This document shows, piece after piece, positions 53,467 through 61,393 of a DNA stretch of 64,000 nucleotides. The position numbers and the translations under genes were made by a program. The notes below the pieces were generated by a model. That model saw nothing but the letters and a program-made list of their open reading frames with translations, did no database searches and was not told the DNA's origin. The stretch is taken from positions 1-64,000 of the forward strand of contig JBJKRL010000037.1 of assembly GCA_046704745.1 (NCBI GenBank). Reading direction: 5' to 3'. Source of the stretch: CAWGGS01 sp046704745. GTDB taxonomy: Bacteria; Desulfobacterota; Desulfobulbia; Desulfobulbales; Desulfocapsaceae. Every line of letters starts with the position of its first letter. The first letter of the stretch is position 1.

Positions 53467-54405
53467 ATGAGCCATATATATGGAAATAAATTCCTGACCA
53501 CTAAAGAGGTTGCAAAACTCTTAAAGGTCAATGACAAAATGGTCTACTCCTTGATCAATGAAAAAGGCCTACCGGCAACGAAGGTCACTGGAAAGTGGAT
53601 GTTTCCGCGTCGGTTGGTTGAGGAATGGCTGGAAACCAATATCCTGAACTACCGGCAGACCGGGGCTGATATGTCGTCGGAAACCGGGCGCCTCCTGCTC
53701 GCCGGAAGCGATGACCCGCTTTTTCAGCAGACCATGTCTCTTTTTTATAAAAAAGGCTTTGGAACCGTGCCTTTTTTCGCCAACCTCGGCAGCATGGGAG
53801 GTCTGAAGTGCCTGCGCTTGGGATTATGCCACATTGGAGTCTGCCATCTGCTTCAGGATGACAACCAAGAGTACAATTTTGACTTTGCCGAACGAGAGCT
53901 GGACCGCCCCCCGGTTTTTGTCAATTTCAGCAGACGCGAGCAGGGAATTCTATTAAAAAAAGGCAATCCTAAGAATATACAGACGATTGACGACCTGGCA
54001 AAACCCGACGTCACCATCGTCAACCGTCCGCTTGGTACAGGCACTCGTCTACTGTTCGACTATGAGATTGCCAGATCGGATATTTCCACCGATGCTATTG
54101 TCGGTTATCATAAAGAAATGGCAAGACATATCGATGTCGGCTTGGAAATCCTTGCCGGAAAAGCCGATGCTGCTCCGGCTATCCGTGCGGTTGCCGGTCT
54201 TTTAGGACTGGACTTTTTGCCCCTTCGCTGGGAACGCTTTGACCTCCTCATCGCCCGTGAACGGTTTTTTGAACAGGGAATTCAGCAGTTCTTAGGTCTG
54301 CTGCATGATAAGGCATTTCACCAATTGGCTCAATCGTTTGTCGGCTATGATATCGCGCTTTGCGGGAAAATGGTGTTTCCTGATAATTTAACCAACAAGG
54401 AATAG
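53467..54405 (+). CDS. HTH (excisionase-type) plus solute-binding domain regulator
   Basis: A 312-aa fusion. Residues 1-60 are an excisionase/MerR-like winged HTH (FLTTKEVAKLLKVNDKMVYSLINEKGLPATKVTGKW in part). The rest is a periplasmic-binding-protein-like domain of the ModA/TupA/PBP-like type (GRLLLAGSDDPLF, then RPPVFVNFSRREQGILLKKG, VTIVNRPLGTGTRLLFDYEI, and AAPAIRAVAGLLGLDFLPL). It has no signal peptide, so it acts in the cytoplasm. Such proteins sense molybdate, tungstate or a similar anion and control its uptake or use. GGAGAAGG precedes the ATG at 53467. No transporter gene is adjacent, so the ligand is a guess. Confidence 0.83.
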   Translation: MSHIYGNKFLTTKEVAKLLKVNDKMVYSLINEKGLPATKVTGKWMFPRRLVEEWLETNILNYRQTGADMSSETGRLLLAGSDDPLFQQTMSLFYKKGFGTVPFFANLGSMGGLKCLRLGLCHIGVCHLLQDDNQEYNFDFAERELDRPPVFVNFSRREQGILLKKGNPKNIQTIDDLAKPDVTIVNRPLGTGTRLLFDYEIARSDISTDAIVGYHKEMARHIDVGLEILAGKADAAPAIRAVAGLLGLDFLPLRWERFDLLIARERFFEQGIQQFLGLLHDKAFHQLAQSFVGYDIALCGKMVFPDNLTNKE

Positions 54406-54410
54406 ACCGT

Positions 54411-54462
54411 TTTCTCATCAGGTCAGGAGGTGTCAGGTTCGAGGTTTTTGGCAGTGGACTAT
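54411..54462 (+). repeat. Family 1 repeat, left-end fragment (copy C)
   Basis: 52 bases match 36009-36060 of copy A with 6 differences (for example CAGGAGGTGTCAGGTTCGAG here). The outer CCCGGATTT end is degraded and nothing beyond 54462 matches, so only the left quarter of an element remains. A 17-base tandem duplication (CGAAGACATCTACCTGC, 54486-54519) follows close by. Confidence 0.65.
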
Positions 54463-54672
54463 AAGAAGTTTATGCCGTCGATCGGCGAAGACATCTACCT
54501 GCCGAAGACATCTACCTGCTTTTGGGTGATCAGGCAATATCAATCGATAAATCTTAAAGTCTGCCATAAAATAACTCTTTCGTTCTACATCTCATCTTCG
54601 CCGGGCCGGTACTTTTATTTTTTCAGAAGTACGCTTAAACCGCAAGAACCACATTTATTTTATGACAGCCCT

Positions 54673-55299
54673 TTACTGTCGAATGGTTAAAAGTTTAAGG
54701 GCGAGGCAGACGAAAATTGTGCCTGCAATACGATTGGTGATTACCCGGATTCTGGTTGAGCGGGAGAGCCTCTCTCCCAACGTTCCAGCCAAAAGGGCAA
54801 TTGTTCCAAATACCAGGATAGTAGCACAAATGAACAGGAGACCCAAGCAGATGATCTGCAGGGTCAGTGAGCCATGAACCGGATCGGCGAATTGAGGCAG
54901 GAAGGCCAGAAAAAAGATGGAGACCTTCGGGTTGGTTATGTTCATGATGATCCCGCGGCGATACAGCCTTGCAATTGAGAGGTCGGATCTTTTGCCTATG
55001 GCAAGCGATCCTTCTGATGTTCTTAAGGCCTGCCAGGCAAGATAGAGAAGGTAGCAGGCCCCCAATGATTTTAATACAGTGAAGGCAACAACCGAGGTTT
55101 TAAAAATTATGGCAATACCTAAAGCCACGGCTGAGGTGTGGACAATAAGCCCGGTGCAAAGACCAAACATTACAGCAAATCCGGCAGTTTTTCCCTGTAG
55201 GGCCGCCTGGGTGAGGACAAAAATATTATCGGGGCCGGGCGCCAGGGCAAGAAGAAGCGAAGCCAGAAAAAAAGTGGCTGATGTTTCAAAAGGCAACAT
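54673..55299 (-). CDS. LysE/RhtB-family amino acid exporter
   Basis: A 208-aa inner-membrane exporter with six hydrophobic helices. The family signature LALAPGPDNIFVLTQAALQG lies near residues 17-36, and GIIMNITNPKVSIFFLAFLPQF in part marks the central loop. Substrates in the family include lysine, threonine, homoserine and leucine; none can be chosen here. The frame opens at 55344, but the ATG at 55299 gives the normal length and N-terminus. No good ribosome site is visible. Confidence 0.88.
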   Translation of the reverse strand: MLPFETSATFFLASLLLALAPGPDNIFVLTQAALQGKTAGFAVMFGLCTGLIVHTSAVALGIAIIFKTSVVAFTVLKSLGACYLLYLAWQALRTSEGSLAIGKRSDLSIARLYRRGIIMNITNPKVSIFFLAFLPQFADPVHGSLTLQIICLGLLFICATILVFGTIALLAGTLGERLSRSTRIRVITNRIAGTIFVCLALKLLTIRQ

Positions 55300-55583
55300 G
55301 GGTATGAATCTGTATCGGTGTTGGTCGGACCGGGGCTTTTGCACAATCTTGCATTTGTTCCATGAACCGGCAAACCATCCACTATATGGGATATGATTAC
55401 ATCTTGAAGCTTCTCAAAGATTACAGGAGCAGCTCATTCTTCCAACAAGTTAATATACTGATCCCGCTAAAAAAAACGGGCGTCCCTTCGCGAAATGATT
55501 TTTCCGCAAAAAAAAGAATCTTCTTTCTAAGATGCGAAATCGTCGGCAAGTATAAGCTTTTTGTGGCGCCGACAAAATTTTGA

Positions 55584-55949
55584 TCAACGATTCAACAACC
55601 TTTCGATACACGCCTTAAGGTCTTTAATTTTGACCGGTTTTGGGAAAAAGTCATCAACCTTTCCACGCAAGGCCTCCACAGCGGCATCCAGGCTGGCAAA
55701 GGCGGTAATCATGATGACCTTCGTTCCCGGGTTTTCATTTTTTACCCTGTGCAAGACCTCCATACCATCGATGCCCTTCATTTTCAGGTCGGTTATTATC
55801 ACATCAAACTTCGCTTCCTTTAGTCTGGCCAATGCAGGTTCGGCACTGAGAAACGTCTCGACTTCATAACCTTCTTGTTCCAGGACTGCCTTGAGCATCT
55901 TACCGACGATGTTTTCATCATCGATCACCATAATCCTATATTCCGTCAT
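55584..55949 (-). CDS. Single-domain response regulator (CheY-like receiver)
   Basis: A 121-aa receiver domain without an output domain. The acidic pair is Asp10-Asp11 (VIDDEN), the phospho-acceptor is Asp54 (IITDLKMKGIDG), with Thr82 (MITAFAS) and Lys104 (FFPKPVK). It is therefore active in phosphotransfer. Its ATG overlaps the TGA of the histidine kinase gene by four bases (ATGA), so it is translated with the kinase and is its likely partner. Lacking a DNA-binding domain, it must act by protein contact. Confidence 0.94.
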   Translation of the reverse strand: MTEYRIMVIDDENIVGKMLKAVLEQEGYEVETFLSAEPALARLKEAKFDVIITDLKMKGIDGMEVLHRVKNENPGTKVIMITAFASLDAAVEALRGKVDDFFPKPVKIKDLKACIERLLNR

Positions 55950-57358
55950 GTGTCCTCCTCAATAGTGGGCTTGTATGTGGGCAATTCTATGCTAAAACGG
56001 GTTCCAGTTCCTTCGGTGCTGTCTACCTTTATGATGCCTTTATGGTTTTTAATGATGCCATAACTGACAAAGAGTCCCAGGCCTGTACCACTGGATCCTT
56101 TGGTTGTGAAAAAGGGATCGAAAACGTGAGAAAGTAACTCATGAGGGATTCCTTTGCCAGTGTCCTCTACGGTTATTTCTATATGTTCGCTTTCCTCCAG
56201 TATGTGCGTTGTGACATTGAGGCTGTCTCCCGGAGACGAGGCCTGGAGAGAATTGGTCATCAGGTTGATCAAAACCTCAAGGATCTGATCTTCATCGATG
56301 AAGACCTGGGGCAGCCCTTCTGCAAGATACATGTGTGCTTCCACGTTGCAGACATGAATCATGTTCTGCACCAGCTTAAAACTTCTCAAAACAACACTGT
56401 TGATATCGGTGACCTTGCTCCGTGATTTTTTCGGTTTGGAAAAATCCAGGAGGTTGTTCACAATCTGTTTTATCCTATGCGTTTCTTCTTCGATTTTCAC
56501 CATAAAGTCGATTCGGTCTTCCCGGCTCAGATTATCATATATTTCCATGTAGGCCTGGGCGATCATTGAGATATTGTTAAGCGGATTTCCCAACTCGTGG
56601 GCGACGCCGGCCGTCAAAATCCCCAAGGATGCAAGTTTTTTAGCCTGTAGAATCTGTTCTTCTCTATTTTCCAGTTCCTTTGACATGGATTTGATGGCCG
56701 TCATAACGGAGCCGAGTTCGTCATCTGGAACTTCCGTTTCCACCGGGGAGAAATTTCCTTCCGAAATGGAGACTACTACTTTTTTGATCTGTTTAAGCGT
56801 CTTCAGCATATTAAAGAAGGTCATGTAGCGAAGACCGATGGCGGCGATGAGGATGAAACCTAGGGCCGTAAACAGCTGTCTCTTGGAATGTGAAAGGATC
56901 TCATTGACGTTTCTTCTCTCAAGATGGGTAATGCGATTGGAAAATTCGCGCAGCTTTTGGCCTGCCTCGCGAATTCCGGCCTGCATTTGAGCTGTTTTAA
57001 CCGTGCTGTTTTTGACCAGATCTACCTCAGCCTGGTATCTCATCAGGCTGGATTTGAGTTCTTGAAAATTTTTTTTGCCAGTGGCCCTGGTTATGTCGAG
57101 TTCAACGGAATCCAAAGTCGTTATACTTTCTCTGATCATCTGGTCGATTTCCGTAAGGGCCGATTTATCTCCATAGAGAAAATAGTTCTTCTCGGAAAGT
57201 CGCATTTCAAGAAACGAGGTATTGAGATCGTCGGCAATCTCGGTGAATCGTAACTTAGTGAGGACGTGATCGAGATTCTCAAAAGCGAAAAATCCCGTAA
57301 GGGCGATCAGAATGATAACGGATATATTGGCAAGATTGATTTTGTGAACAATCTTCAT
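55946..57358 (-). CDS. Membrane sensor histidine kinase with HAMP domain
   Basis: A 470-aa kinase. It has two membrane helices (about 8-26 and 161-178) flanking a 130-residue helical periplasmic sensor, a HAMP-type linker (IKKVVVSISEGNFSPVETEV), HisKA with His254 (LTAGVAHELGNPLNN), and HATPase motifs NLMTNSLQAS (N box), DTGKGIP (G1), FFTTKGSSGTGLGLFV (F/G2). AGAGGGAAG precedes the ATG. It follows the two DUF202 genes after 87 bases and overlaps the receiver gene. The gene order suggests it forms one signalling unit with these membrane proteins. Confidence 0.93.
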   Translation of the reverse strand: MKIVHKINLANISVIILIALTGFFAFENLDHVLTKLRFTEIADDLNTSFLEMRLSEKNYFLYGDKSALTEIDQMIRESITTLDSVELDITRATGKKNFQELKSSLMRYQAEVDLVKNSTVKTAQMQAGIREAGQKLREFSNRITHLERRNVNEILSHSKRQLFTALGFILIAAIGLRYMTFFNMLKTLKQIKKVVVSISEGNFSPVETEVPDDELGSVMTAIKSMSKELENREEQILQAKKLASLGILTAGVAHELGNPLNNISMIAQAYMEIYDNLSREDRIDFMVKIEEETHRIKQIVNNLLDFSKPKKSRSKVTDINSVVLRSFKLVQNMIHVCNVEAHMYLAEGLPQVFIDEDQILEVLINLMTNSLQASSPGDSLNVTTHILEESEHIEITVEDTGKGIPHELLSHVFDPFFTTKGSSGTGLGLFVSYGIIKNHKGIIKVDSTEGTGTRFSIELPTYKPTIEEDT

Positions 57359-57445
57359 CTTCCCTCTCCATTCGTACCATAGAAATTCGTTTCTTGTTTA
57401 TTGAAAGTGAATTTCGTAAAGGTACTTATACCCCTTACCGGGGTG

Positions 57446-58660
57446 TTAGACGAGCGGGGTATACTTTGCCGCTTCACCTTGTTCCTTTCTTGACGGCCAG
57501 TACCATACGGCTCCATCAATGATCATGAGAAGACCCGTGACCACAAGTGTGGAATCCAATATCGTTAGAAGGCTCAACCCAAAATATTCAATGAATCCAA
57601 GACCTATGCTGACAAAGGTAACACCTGTCCGAATGAAAGCCAAGCCGGTTCTGGCCCGGGCATAGATAGTCCTATAACAACCGAAAACAGTACGCTGCCC
57701 TGCAAGGGAGGTCCGTTCGTGGGCGAGTGAGGACCGTACCTTATTATCGAGTGAGGGCTCGATAAAAACACAGAAATTCGGAAGACTGTCGCCAAGACGC
57801 GCCAGCATGGTACGTTTTGGTGTCGTGTCTTTTGGCTTGAGTTCGGCGAATTGATAGCCTTCGAGAAAATAGAGACAGGCTCCGGTCACTTCTATCAGCG
57901 TTTGATGTTTGGGAGGACGCAGCACCGAAGTTTTTGTCCTGAGATAGGTGGCGAGACCTAAGATGATAATGATGGCACCTGAGGAGATCATGACCCAGTC
58001 ATACGGGATATAGGAGATGTTTTTGACATGCAGAAGTGCTCTTCCCAGACCGATTAAGCCAAACCCCCAGCGCAACAGACTCAGATGGGTCCTGGCCTTG
58101 GCAAAATCGGTTCGGTAACAGGCCAGTCGGGTTCGCCAACGGGCCATGGTGTTGCGCCAGTAGGCGAGTCCCGTCCGTTCGTTGCCGATGATATGCTCGG
58201 GTACCGAGTTGAGAAAGTCCTGGATAAAGCTCCGGATATCCTCTCCCAGGGCCACTCTGAATTCATACTTCTCTGCAGGGATGTATTTTCTGATCTCTTT
58301 CTGTACCCGGGGTTCGCCTGGGTCTTTGGCGGCAATTACCACCGTTTCGCCTTCTTTGATGATCGGGAACCAATGACTGGTGCAGAGCACTACGGGGTCA
58401 AGACCCGCCAGCAGCTCGGGCGGAACAGGCAATCTCTCATCGTATGCGATCCACTGGCAGTTATAATACTGTGCGAGCGTTTTAAGAATTTTTAGTCTGG
58501 GTATGAGATACTCATGGCGAAGAATTGATTCTACATCCTGTCTGCGGTGTGCCGCATCAGAACATGCCTGGGCAAGACTCTCTCTGTCGATGTCGCCGGT
58601 ATCCACCAGCGGGAGAAGCCGTTCAAAATCCGCTGTTATGGCCTGGCTAAAGGTCGTCAT
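57446..58660 (-). CDS. Membrane protein: MshEN/GspE-N-like domain plus two DUF202 modules
   Basis: A 404-aa protein. Residues 1-150 resemble the GspE/PilB N-terminal (T2SSE_N, MshEN-like) domain: ESILRHEYLIPRLKILKTLAQYYNCQWIAY (part), PVPPELLAGLDP, WFPIIKEGETVVIAAKDPGE. Two DUF202 modules follow. Each starts with a helix in which Arg-Thr recurs every seven residues (ERTGLAYWRNTMARWRTRLA; ERTSLAGQRTVFGCYRTIYA) and then enters hydrophobic helices ending in DGAVWYWP-like sequence. The start at 58660 overlaps the previous gene by 14 bases, showing translational coupling. DUF202 proteins (YidH-like) have no known activity. This gene is a shorter paralogue of its upstream neighbour. Confidence 0.8.
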   Translation of the reverse strand: MTTFSQAITADFERLLPLVDTGDIDRESLAQACSDAAHRRQDVESILRHEYLIPRLKILKTLAQYYNCQWIAYDERLPVPPELLAGLDPVVLCTSHWFPIIKEGETVVIAAKDPGEPRVQKEIRKYIPAEKYEFRVALGEDIRSFIQDFLNSVPEHIIGNERTGLAYWRNTMARWRTRLACYRTDFAKARTHLSLLRWGFGLIGLGRALLHVKNISYIPYDWVMISSGAIIIILGLATYLRTKTSVLRPPKHQTLIEVTGACLYFLEGYQFAELKPKDTTPKRTMLARLGDSLPNFCVFIEPSLDNKVRSSLAHERTSLAGQRTVFGCYRTIYARARTGLAFIRTGVTFVSIGLGFIEYFGLSLLTILDSTLVVTGLLMIIDGAVWYWPSRKEQGEAAKYTPLV

Positions 58661-60428
58661 GACTGAACACCACTTTTTTCCATAGGGGCGAAGGAGTTGC
58701 GTAATCGGGGAACATGATCTCCATATCGGCAAAGCAATACGGGAACTCTTTCTTGGTTTTTTCCGCCGGAAGGTGCCAGTAAAAACCGTCTGCAATGAGG
58801 AACAGGCCTACCAGCATAAGGACACTGTTGTGAAGTGTCCATAATGAATTGGCAAAACCGAAATACACCTGAAGCCCCATGCCGACGGAAAAGAAGCTGG
58901 CGCCGGTTCGGATAAAGGACATACCGGTTCTGGATCTGGCCATAACAGTTCGCAGTCGTGACTTGACATTACGGCGTTCGGCAAGGAGCGTGCGATCCAA
59001 TGCCAGACCGGTGGTGCCCCAGATACCCTTGGCGTAGGAGCCCTTGATGGAAAGTGAAGGAGGAAGATCATCCGGGTGCAGTATTTTATGAAATGGGCGA
59101 AACATGAAATCCCAGATGGAGGTCCTGTTATATATTGCTTGAATGGTATCTGCACTTTCTTTGCTGGTTCGTCTGCCGGGGATATACCAAAGAAACCCTT
59201 CCCAGGTCATGGTAATTCCCATTAAAATCAGTGAAAAATCAAGTAGATTCCATGCACTGTAGGGAAACTGCCGTAGCAGTGCGATGCCGAGCCCGGAAAA
59301 GGCTATGCCCGTCCTGGCAAAAGCCAAGCCCGTCCTGGCTCGTGCCAGTTTTGTGCGGAAGCTGGCAAGGTAGGTTCTTTCTTCGGCCAGATCGGTCCTA
59401 TCTATTGCCAAGAAGCGCCGCCGCATAACCGGCGTGAGTTTGTTCCATCGATCGCGGAGTTTCCCCGCACCTTCTATGGGTTGTGTCCGTTTGTAGCCGA
59501 CGACGCTCTGTTCCGAATCGAATTCCAGGATGGTGGTACCGAAAGTGGGTTCTGTGGGAGGGTAATCGATTTCACTTTTCTGCTCATCCCTTTTTGCCTT
59601 GGATAATTTAAGGCCGTCGACCGCCAGTATGGTTGTTTCGGGGGTGGATTCCGATCTTGTTCTGGTCATTTTTCTGGCCGGTAGATACCATTTAAGGCCG
59701 TCGACGATCATTATCGCTCCGATAATGAGCAACAGAATCTCCAGGATATTGAGAAACCCTACCCCGAATATCCTGAGTAATACCAGAGCAATGGATGTAA
59801 ATTTAAGTCCGGTTCGTATGAACGCCAGCCCGGTCCTCGCCTTGGCAAGCATGGTCCTGTATTGAGCCAAGATGGTGCGCTGTTCGGCCAGATAGGTGCG
59901 CAGGCGGGCCAGGGGTGTTCTTCCTGCGGAAGGGGGGAAGTTCGGATTAACATCCTGATTATTTTCAACCAAACGTCTGATATCGGAGGGAAGGGCGACC
60001 AGAATTCGGAGGTTTTCGACCTTCAGGGCCTTTAAAGCCGATTCGACGATTGACGAGTCCAGGGGATCGGCTGCTGCAATACAGGCTTCCGCCTTTCTTA
60101 TGGCAACGGGAAACCAACGTTGCTCTTTGAGTTGACCGAGGTTCAGGAGATGGAGAATATCCATGGGAAACAAAACCATCTCATCATATTCGATATAGGC
60201 AACACCGTAATGCCTTGCAAGAAGCAGTAAGGCAGTGTTTTTTGATATCGTTTTGGCTTGGATCAACTCATCCAGATAGCCGGCGGGATCCTTATGCCCG
60301 GCAAGGATCTGTTTTGTCTCTTCTTCGATGACACTGTCGTTTCTGTTAAGGGGGATTGACTTGAAGTCGACAGCTGCTTCCGAGACTGTTGTCGAGTTTG
60401 AATTGGAAATCATTATTCCATCGTTCAT
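58647..60428 (-). CDS. Membrane protein: MshEN/GspE-N-like domain plus three DUF202 modules
   Basis: A 593-aa protein. Residues about 40-155 match the GspE N-terminal fold (LIQAKTISKNTALLLLARHY, MDILHLLNLGQLKEQRWFPV, ACIAAADPLDSSIVESALK, ending in a VALPSDIRRL segment). MshEN domains in secretion ATPases bind cyclic di-GMP; whether this one does is unknown. Three DUF202 modules follow at about 171-250, 341-418 and 477-555. In each, Arg recurs with exact seven-residue spacing, mostly as Arg-Thr (177, 184, 191, 198, 205; 344, 351, 358, 365, 372; 479, 486, 493, 500, 507), leading into two or three membrane helices. No secretion ATPase is attached. It heads the operon ending in a histidine kinase and receiver. 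Confidence 0.8.
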   Translation of the reverse strand: MNDGIMISNSNSTTVSEAAVDFKSIPLNRNDSVIEEETKQILAGHKDPAGYLDELIQAKTISKNTALLLLARHYGVAYIEYDEMVLFPMDILHLLNLGQLKEQRWFPVAIRKAEACIAAADPLDSSIVESALKALKVENLRILVALPSDIRRLVENNQDVNPNFPPSAGRTPLARLRTYLAEQRTILAQYRTMLAKARTGLAFIRTGLKFTSIALVLLRIFGVGFLNILEILLLIIGAIMIVDGLKWYLPARKMTRTRSESTPETTILAVDGLKLSKAKRDEQKSEIDYPPTEPTFGTTILEFDSEQSVVGYKRTQPIEGAGKLRDRWNKLTPVMRRRFLAIDRTDLAEERTYLASFRTKLARARTGLAFARTGIAFSGLGIALLRQFPYSAWNLLDFSLILMGITMTWEGFLWYIPGRRTSKESADTIQAIYNRTSIWDFMFRPFHKILHPDDLPPSLSIKGSYAKGIWGTTGLALDRTLLAERRNVKSRLRTVMARSRTGMSFIRTGASFFSVGMGLQVYFGFANSLWTLHNSVLMLVGLFLIADGFYWHLPAEKTKKEFPYCFADMEIMFPDYATPSPLWKKVVFSHDDL

Positions 60429-60584
60429 TATTTCTTGATAAACGACAAGGGGTTAGATTAAGTCTGCCCTTGAACGGTATTTGTTGTCTGTGCAAAACCT
60501 TTTCCTTCCACCACCGCCAATTTTTCGTTGCCCTGATGAATAAACTGAAATTACATTAAATTCAAGCTTCATTCTTCCTTTAAC

Positions 60585-60782
60585 CCGGATTTGTCATCAG
60601 GTCAGGCGTCATGAACGGCGGGCTAGAATAAACCTGTTCATTGCCAAATGTGAAGACCATGGCGCTGCCTGAACTGATCATTGGTGGACACTGTGCAGAT
60701 TTGTAGGCACAAATGTATCTTCGAGATGTCCTGTCTTTTTTGGCGTTGAGTCAAATGGACACAGTGTTTATTGGAAAATCGG
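60585..60782 (+). repeat. MITE-like element, family 1, copy B
   Basis: 198 bases related along their whole length to copy A (36003-36218). The left end CCCGGATTTGTCATCAGGTC is well kept; the right end (TTGGAAAATCGG) has decayed. Shared inner blocks include TTCATTGCYAAA, GGCGCYRCCTGRACTGA, GGACACTGTGCAGATTTG and GACACAGTGTT. The minus-strand frames in both copies give similar peptide fragments, but these reflect the shared DNA and carry no coding signs. Confidence 0.7.
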
Positions 60783-60995
60783 TCAAAGCTGAGGAGAACT
60801 TGATTTTTAACGAAAATCCTCATTTTGCAAAAGGCTCCAATGAGTGCTTTTTGCAACTACAGGAAAGGAAGGTAGCTCAAAGAACCTTGTTCCTTTAGCT
60901 TTTTGGGGGCCAAAAAATGCAAAGGGAAAAAATGGATGATGATTTTGGATCGAACAAGTAGATACTTTCAAAAAAGATGAATGAACTGTACCTGG

Positions 60996-61154
60996 TTAAT
61001 CGACTTTCCAGAAATCTTCTTTAGCTGCTCCGCACTTGGGACACACCCAGTCTGCCGGAACCTCCTCCCATGGGGTGCCGGGCTCAACCCCTCCCTCATA
61101 ATCGCCCTCTTCGGGATCGTAAATATAGCCGCAGGGGCATTCCCATTTCTGCAT
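60996..61154 (-). CDS. Rubredoxin
   Basis: A 52-aa rubredoxin, a small electron carrier with one Fe(Cys)4 site. It reads MQKWECPCGYIYDPEEGD at the start and ends DWVCPKCGAAKEDFWKVD. The second metal pair is the usual CPKCG; the first is CPCG, with one residue between the cysteines where the standard motif has two. The rest of the fold residues (Tyr10, Tyr12, the Trp before the second pair) are kept. AGGAGG stands eight bases before the ATG. Rubredoxins in anaerobes feed oxygen- or peroxide-reducing enzymes. It stands alone, divergent from the hybrid kinase. Confidence 0.93.
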   Translation of the reverse strand: MQKWECPCGYIYDPEEGDYEGGVEPGTPWEEVPADWVCPKCGAAKEDFWKVD

Positions 61155-61393
61155 GTGAACCTCCTATCAAATGGTGATTGTGATTTGAAAAGTTCTTCGC
61201 TACCAAATATGAGGAATTCTGCAATCTGTCAATAGGAAGAGTGAAAAACTTTGATTTTTTCTTCAAATCAAATATGTTATGTAAAAATAATTGATTGAAA
61301 GGCAAACATGCGTACCCGTTTGTTCCGCTTTCCTGATGAAATGGGCCTTCTCTGGGAATATAAAAGAACAGAAGAGGATCGGTTGGATTGAAA

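Noticed and set aside
54430..54690. 86-codon plus-strand frame after the HTH regulator
   Set aside because: It begins inside the truncated repeat end and runs through a tandem duplication; no family resemblance.
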